The translations under genes and the position numbers were made by a program. A model generated the notes under the pieces. It saw only the letters and a program-made list of their open reading frames with translations, had not been told where the DNA came from and made no database searches. A stretch of DNA of 64,000 nucleotides from JBBQUN01 sp963698395 (GTDB lineage Bacteria; Actinomycetota; Acidimicrobiia; Acidimicrobiales; SZUA-35), in contig CAVOQQ010000001.1 in NCBI GenBank assembly GCA_963698395.1, positions 124,001 to 188,000 on the forward strand. The letters are read 5' to 3'. This document shows positions 60,178-64,000 of the stretch, piece after piece; within the stretch, counting starts at the first letter, position 1; every line of letters begins with the position of its first letter.

Positions 60178-61490
60178 CGTCGAGCCATCCGAGGAGCAGC
60201 GGCCCGTCGAGCCATCTCGCGCATGAACGGGTCGAGACTGCCAGGTCCCTGCCATTCGACCAAGGGGACGCCGGCCCGCTGCACCGCTCGAACCTCGCGG
60301 CGCCGCTCGAGTAGACGGATCCGCCACGCAAGATCGGTCTTGGCATCGTTGCTCCGGTGTAGATCCGGCGGCAGGGTGTCGATGACCGCCACCGCAAGGC
60401 CGGCGTTGGCCATCGAGATCGCCCGCTCGAGCGCCACCGATGAGATGAGTGGCGACAGCACGATCACCAGCGCGCCGCCCGACACCACCGAGTTGGCGAC
60501 ACTGCCCGGCCCGAGTCGGCTTGGTCCCGGCTCGATCGACGCGAGGACGTCGAGGGCTCGGCGCAGGTGACTCGATCCGCTGCCGGGTGGTACGGCAGTG
60601 GTGAAACGCGAGTCCCACACGCGGAGGGAGACACGATCGCCCCGAACGAGGAAGTGCTCGGTGATCGCTCCCGCCGCTCGCACCGTGGTGTCGAGACTCG
60701 AAGCGGCGCCATCGACGCCATCCGACGGCCCGAAGTCCCCGAGCGCATCGACGAACAGAGCAACGTGCGAGTCCTGGTCGGCAAGGGTCGCCGTCACGTA
60801 CAGCTGGTTGCCTTGCATCGACTGGTTGCGAAGGGAGCGCTGCCAGTTGATCCGCCGCAGTCGATCGCCCGCTTGGAACGGTCGAATTCCGGCGAACTCG
60901 CTGCCGTCGCCGGGACGGCTGGATCGGTTGAGACCGATCAAGCCGTTCGCCCGAAGCGTCGAGTGTGAGGCATCGAACACCGCAGGCAGCGGCAGCGCGC
61001 CGATCCGGTAGCCGGCGTCGTGTCCTTGCCAGCGAAACGCTCCCCACGAACTGACGGCGACGATCTTGATCGGACCGATCGAGTGGCGGCCCCACCTCAT
61101 CGCTCGCATCGGCAAGGACAGCGAGGCCTCGGCGTCGCCGAGGCGAGTGTCGACCGATGTCGCTCCCGAGAGCGGTCGGGTCTCGATCCAGCGATGGGCG
61201 GAGGCGAGCGCGATGGCATGGTCGACCTCGTCGACGTTGGTGAGCCGACCGGTCCAGGTGGTCGCTTCCCCCTCACGCACCGAGCGCGGCGCGATGTCGC
61301 CGGCGAGCACGGGTTCGCCGTCGGGACGAGTCACAGCCGACCACACCGCCACCACCGCAAAGGGCATGGCGAAGATCAGCAGCGTCGGGGACCGGAAGAG
61401 CAGTGATGCCGTCACGCCGGCAAGGCCGAAGATGACTGCTCGTGCATAGGCGGCGCTGGGACGCCACGATCCGATGGTCGAGACGGTCAT
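60174..61490 (-). CDS. DUF58 domain-containing protein
   Basis: A 438-residue protein. Two membrane spans (AYARAVIFGLAGVTASLLF, LLIFAMPFAVVAVWSAVTRP) are followed by an extracytoplasmic-type beta region and the DUF58 signature RPGDGSEFAGIRPFQAGDRL with RRINWQRSLR. A vWA-like fold follows, with HVALFVDALGDFG and LVIVLSPLISSVALERAISM. DUF58 proteins accompany MoxR ATPases and are thought to act with them in assembly or maturation of unknown targets. The ATG at 61490 overlaps the MoxR stop and the stop overlaps the next start. Confidence 0.88.
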   Translation of the reverse strand: MTVSTIGSWRPSAAYARAVIFGLAGVTASLLFRSPTLLIFAMPFAVVAVWSAVTRPDGEPVLAGDIAPRSVREGEATTWTGRLTNVDEVDHAIALASAHRWIETRPLSGATSVDTRLGDAEASLSLPMRAMRWGRHSIGPIKIVAVSSWGAFRWQGHDAGYRIGALPLPAVFDASHSTLRANGLIGLNRSSRPGDGSEFAGIRPFQAGDRLRRINWQRSLRNQSMQGNQLYVTATLADQDSHVALFVDALGDFGPSDGVDGAASSLDTTVRAAGAITEHFLVRGDRVSLRVWDSRFTTAVPPGSGSSHLRRALDVLASIEPGPSRLGPGSVANSVVSGGALVIVLSPLISSVALERAISMANAGLAVAVIDTLPPDLHRSNDAKTDLAWRIRLLERRREVRAVQRAGVPLVEWQGPGSLDPFMREMARRAAAPRMARR

Positions 61491-62494
61491 GTCAGCTCGG
61501 GCCCGGTGGCTGCTCCGGATGTCGGTGATCGGTCTTCCATCGCAGACGGGGTCGGAACCGATCGGAGCACCGCCTCGACGACCGTTGCGCCGCTCGCATT
61601 GGTCATCCACAGCTCGGGCTTCACGGCAATGCGGTGTGCGAGAACCGCCGGGGCGACGGCCTTGACATCTTCGGGCGTGACGAAATCGCGACCGGCGATC
61701 ACGGCAAACGATCGGGCGGCGAGCAGGAGGGCGAGTGAGCCTCGAGGAGAAGACCCCATCATCGTGTGTGCATGGGTGCGGGTGGCGGCCGCCAGCTCGA
61801 CGCAGTAGCGGCCGACGCTCTCGTCGACGGTCACTTGCTCGATTACCCTCTGCATCGCCAACAGCGTGTTGGCGTCGATCACTCCCTGGAGGGTCTGCGC
61901 TTCCTGGTGTCGAGCCATGCGGTTGCTGAGCACCTCCCACTCCTCGTCGGCAGTGGGATAGCCAAAGCTCACCTTGAGCATGAACCGATCGAGCTGGGCC
62001 TCCGGCAGCGGGTAGGTGCCCTCGTATTCGACCGGGTTGGCGGTGGCGAGAACATGAAACGGCGGAGCAAGGTGGAAGGTCTCGCCTTCGACGGTGACCT
62101 GTCGTTCCTGCATCGCTTCGAGCAGCGCGGCCTGGGTCTTGGGTGGGGTTCGGTTGATCTCGTCGGCGAGGAGCAGCCCGGCGAAGATCGGCCCCTTTCG
62201 AAACGAGAACTCGTTGACCCGCTGATCGAAGATGAACGATCCGGTGAGATCGGCGGGGAGCAGATCGGGGGTGAACTGCGCCCGCGCGAACTCGAGGCCG
62301 AGCGTCTGCGCAAACGAGCGTGCTGCGAGTGTCTTGCCGAGTCCGGGAAAGTCCTCGAGGAGGACATGCCCACCGGCGAGGATGGCGCTGAGAACCAGCG
62401 TGAGCGGTTCTCGCTTGCCGATCACGGCCGTTTCCACCTCGTCGAGGATTCGATTGGCCAACGACGAGACGTCCGAGAGTTCGAGCTGGTTCAC
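61487..62494 (-). CDS. MoxR family AAA+ ATPase
   Basis: A 335-residue AAA+ ATPase. Walker A is HVLLEDFPGLGKTLAARSFA, Walker B is GPIFAGLLLADEINRTPPKT, and the sensor 1 and pore region reads FHVLATANPVEYEGTYPLPE with AQLDRFMLKVSFGYP. The C-terminal lid has LAAATRTHAHTMMGSSPRGS and FVTPEDVKAVAPAVLAHRI. MoxR proteins act as chaperones in the maturation of enzymes or envelope proteins. GTG 62494 follows GAAGGA; the frame above it has shadow composition. It shares an operon with DUF58 and DUF4129 genes. Confidence 0.93.
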   Translation of the reverse strand: MNQLELSDVSSLANRILDEVETAVIGKREPLTLVLSAILAGGHVLLEDFPGLGKTLAARSFAQTLGLEFARAQFTPDLLPADLTGSFIFDQRVNEFSFRKGPIFAGLLLADEINRTPPKTQAALLEAMQERQVTVEGETFHLAPPFHVLATANPVEYEGTYPLPEAQLDRFMLKVSFGYPTADEEWEVLSNRMARHQEAQTLQGVIDANTLLAMQRVIEQVTVDESVGRYCVELAAATRTHAHTMMGSSPRGSLALLLAARSFAVIAGRDFVTPEDVKAVAPAVLAHRIAVKPELWMTNASGATVVEAVLRSVPTPSAMEDRSPTSGAATGPELT

Positions 62495-62528
62495 GTGGTT
62501 CCTTCGTGCGGTGTCGCGGGGGTGGAAG

Positions 62529-63056
62529 TCAAAGCGCTTCGATGCGTGAGAGCGTGGTGGCGAGGGCATTCCGCCGAGTCATCGCCCGAGCGGTGGCAGG
62601 ATCGGTGACGAAGCGGGTGAGGTCTGGTCCCAGAATCGTTGCTGCGGTTTCTGGGCTGGATGCCCGGTCGACGCCGTGTTCTGTCAGCAGGTGGTCGTCG
62701 ATCAGTTCGACCAATCCTTCGACGATGGCGTCGGTTGGATCGAAGCGGTCGGTCTTGCCGACGGGAGTCGACTGGAGTGGCGAGGAAGCGCTGGCGAGGC
62801 GTGCTCGTAGGAGCCGGACCCGCCCGTCGACGTGTGCTGCGTCGTTGCTCGGTTGTCGGTACTCCTGCCATACGATGGATTCGACTCGACTCGGCAGCGT
62901 CGTGACCAGCCACACGGTGACCACGACCGCGAGCACCATCATCGCAACGAGACCAAGCCGCGGACTCATCGCCACTCCCGCTGCCGCCATCAGGACGAGC
63001 GCGACGCCTCCGGCAAGGAACCGGCGATCGAGGGCAGTCACCTCGCCCCGAGTCAT
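62529..63056 (-). CDS. Membrane-anchored protein of the MoxR operon
   Basis: A 175-residue protein. Two spans near the N-terminus (RRFLAGGVALVLMAAAGVAM, LGLVAMMVLAVVVTVWLVTT) precede a soluble helical region with VRLLRARLASASSPLQSTPV and IVEGLVELIDDHLLTEHGVD, ending in RRNALATTLSRIEAL. No family is recognised. It sits between the DUF4129 gene, with which it overlaps by four bases, and the MoxR gene 34 bases downstream. A function with the MoxR/DUF58 complex is likely but not shown by sequence. Confidence 0.83.
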   Translation of the reverse strand: MTRGEVTALDRRFLAGGVALVLMAAAGVAMSPRLGLVAMMVLAVVVTVWLVTTLPSRVESIVWQEYRQPSNDAAHVDGRVRLLRARLASASSPLQSTPVGKTDRFDPTDAIVEGLVELIDDHLLTEHGVDRASSPETAATILGPDLTRFVTDPATARAMTRRNALATTLSRIEAL

Positions 63057-63781
63057 CTGCTGGATTCCGCTGCCGGGCGCACCGGGTCGGCATCGTGGCT
63101 CGACAGGGAGCGATGGAGTCGGTCCAAGGCTTCGAGTGCTGACCGGCGTGACGTCTCGTCGAGGGTGTGTTCGGAGAAGCGAGCTTCTCGATACCGCGTG
63201 GCCAGTTCCCGGATGGCCTCGTCGTCGACGCTGTAGGCCGCGAGGACCCGCTCGGTGAACTCGGCCGAGGTGTCAGCGGGATGACGAGACAAGCCTGCCG
63301 TCGCAACATCGTGTTCGAGTCGAAGCCAACAGCGGACGATGGCATTGCGTGGTTCACCGGTGAGCAGTTCGGCGCGCTGGGCTGCTGCCTCATCGACGAC
63401 GGCCGCAGCAACGTCGGGAAGTACTTCGAAGCCGGGATCGGTCGATCGTTGGCGATGCCATCGCAACCTCGGCCGCCGTCGCCATGCTGTCACGAGACCG
63501 ACGACGGCCAGAACGATGGCAACGATCCCGATCGCATACAAGACGAGTTCGAGCAGCGTCTCCAACCAATCGGGGATGATCACCGGGGTCGGTTCCTCAC
63601 CGGTGATCGGCAGCGAGCCGATGATGGGCGGCGGCTCCTCGACGAGCGGCAACTCGTCTTGCTGGAGGTAGGTCCACGACGGCCATCCGCCGAGGTCGAC
63701 CTGGGCCGACGTGGAGACGGCTGCGAACAACACACATGAGAACGCGCCGGCGAGAACGGACAGCGCGACTCGGCGGTTCAT
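63053..63781 (-). CDS. DUF4129 domain-containing membrane protein
   Basis: A 242-residue protein with an N-terminal signal or anchor (NRRVALSVLAGAFSCVLFAA), a proline-rich outside segment (LPLVEEPPPIIGSLPITGEE), one span (LVLYAIGIVAIVLAVVGLVT) and a cytoplasmic C-terminal DUF4129 domain: NAIVRCWLRLEHDVATAGLS, PADTSAEFTERVLAAY and LATRYREARFSEHTLDE. This domain is typically next to transglutaminase or MoxR/DUF58 genes, as here. It is first of the five-gene operon reaching to 59593. ATG 63781 is the only good start. Confidence 0.88.
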   Translation of the reverse strand: MNRRVALSVLAGAFSCVLFAAVSTSAQVDLGGWPSWTYLQQDELPLVEEPPPIIGSLPITGEEPTPVIIPDWLETLLELVLYAIGIVAIVLAVVGLVTAWRRRPRLRWHRQRSTDPGFEVLPDVAAAVVDEAAAQRAELLTGEPRNAIVRCWLRLEHDVATAGLSRHPADTSAEFTERVLAAYSVDDEAIRELATRYREARFSEHTLDETSRRSALEALDRLHRSLSSHDADPVRPAAESSR

Positions 63782-63864
63782 GCGCCGACACTAGTGCGCC
63801 GGCTTCGAAGCACCCAGGCCAGACACCGGTCTCGATGGCCGGCGAGCATGGCCCGCGGGTTGGT

Positions 63865-64000
63865 TCAGCCCAGTCCGGTCAGTCCGAACATCGTCTCGGC
63901 TTCGGCGGTGGCACCGACGATCAGTCGTTCGAGATCCTCGGCGTTCATCTGAACGTCACGGGGCAGTTGCAGACGCAGCTCGTTCGCCAGCGCTCCAGCA
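63865..64000 (-). CDS. C-terminal end of an unidentified gene (partial)
   Basis: The last 44 codons of a minus-strand gene enter from the right edge: LANELRLQLPRDVQMNAEDL followed by ERLIVGATAEAETMFGLTGL and G-stop at 63865. The sequence is acidic and helical, without membrane character. I do not recognise the family from this piece. The 83-base gap to the DUF4129 start leaves room for a promoter of the MoxR operon. Confidence 0.55.
   Translation of the reverse strand, partial: AGALANELRLQLPRDVQMNAEDLERLIVGATAEAETMFGLTGLG

Noticed and set aside
59302..60570. Plus-strand frame of 422 codons
   Set aside because: Antisense to the last two genes of the MoxR/DUF58 operon, whose overlaps and membrane spans are clear.

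Overview
The window is high-GC DNA with dense, short-spaced genes and frequent ATGA/TTGA start-stop overlaps. It looks like a chromosome segment of an actinobacterium, most likely of the Acidimicrobiia (Ilumatobacter-like) type. This is an inference from the gene families: F420-type deazaflavin oxidoreductase relatives, a TIGR03086 protein, a second EF-G, SipW/TasA-type secreted proteins, DUF4389 proteins and many TetR regulators. I see no rRNA, tRNA, CRISPR array, insertion sequence or prophage.

Region 1 (1-15.2 kb) starts inside a GH65 phosphorylase. It then carries small soluble proteins paired with divergent regulators (SRPBCC/TetR, cupin/HxlR) among many gene remnants: a DinB-ankyrin chimera, a GyrI-like remnant, a methyltransferase, a histidine kinase, a cation transporter and an LLM oxidoreductase. 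Intact genes include a ClbS/DfsB-like protein, a FAD oxidoreductase, a DksA/TraR protein and an EF-G paralogue coupled to an EthD-domain protein.

Region 2 (15.3-33.1 kb, minus strand) is the most striking part. It is an operon of about 18 kb that makes a secreted or surface system. Four small TasA/camelysin-like proteins with SipW-type signal sequences alternate with two signal peptidase I fusions. One peptidase is fused to a multi-span membrane region, a GAF-like region, GGDEF and EAL. The other is fused in frame to a SipW-type substrate segment followed by DUF2341-like and LamG-like domains. The last gene encodes a protein of about 2,900 residues with PKD-like, beta-helix, 58-residue tandem repeat and LamG-like parts. 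The peptidases presumably process the TasA-like proteins, and the c-di-GMP domains suggest a link between processing or matrix assembly and sessile life.

Region 3 (33.4-39.9 kb) holds an SRPBCC/TetR pair with two palindromes, a DUF2256/DUF3253 gene, a minimal zincin, a redoxin gene with an in-frame UGA at the active-site cysteine position followed by a SECIS-like hairpin (candidate selenoprotein), a GerW-like protein, DUF4389 membrane genes and an aldo/keto reductase. Regions 1-3 contain many one-base frameshifts; some may be assembly errors.

Region 4 (40-59.5 kb) is a mostly intact catabolic or secondary-metabolism segment. It has two TauD-like dioxygenases, two nitroreductases (one fused to SRPBCC), a haloacid dehalogenase-like protein, a dienelactone hydrolase, an SDR, an AMP-dependent ligase, an amidohydrolase, a thioesterase, a P450 and an acyl-CoA dehydrogenase. 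The P450 gene and the second dioxygenase gene share the same double operator, which points to control by the TetR regulator between them.

Region 5 (59.6-63.8 kb, minus strand) is a conventional MoxR/DUF58/DUF4129 membrane operon. A partial gene follows to the window edge.
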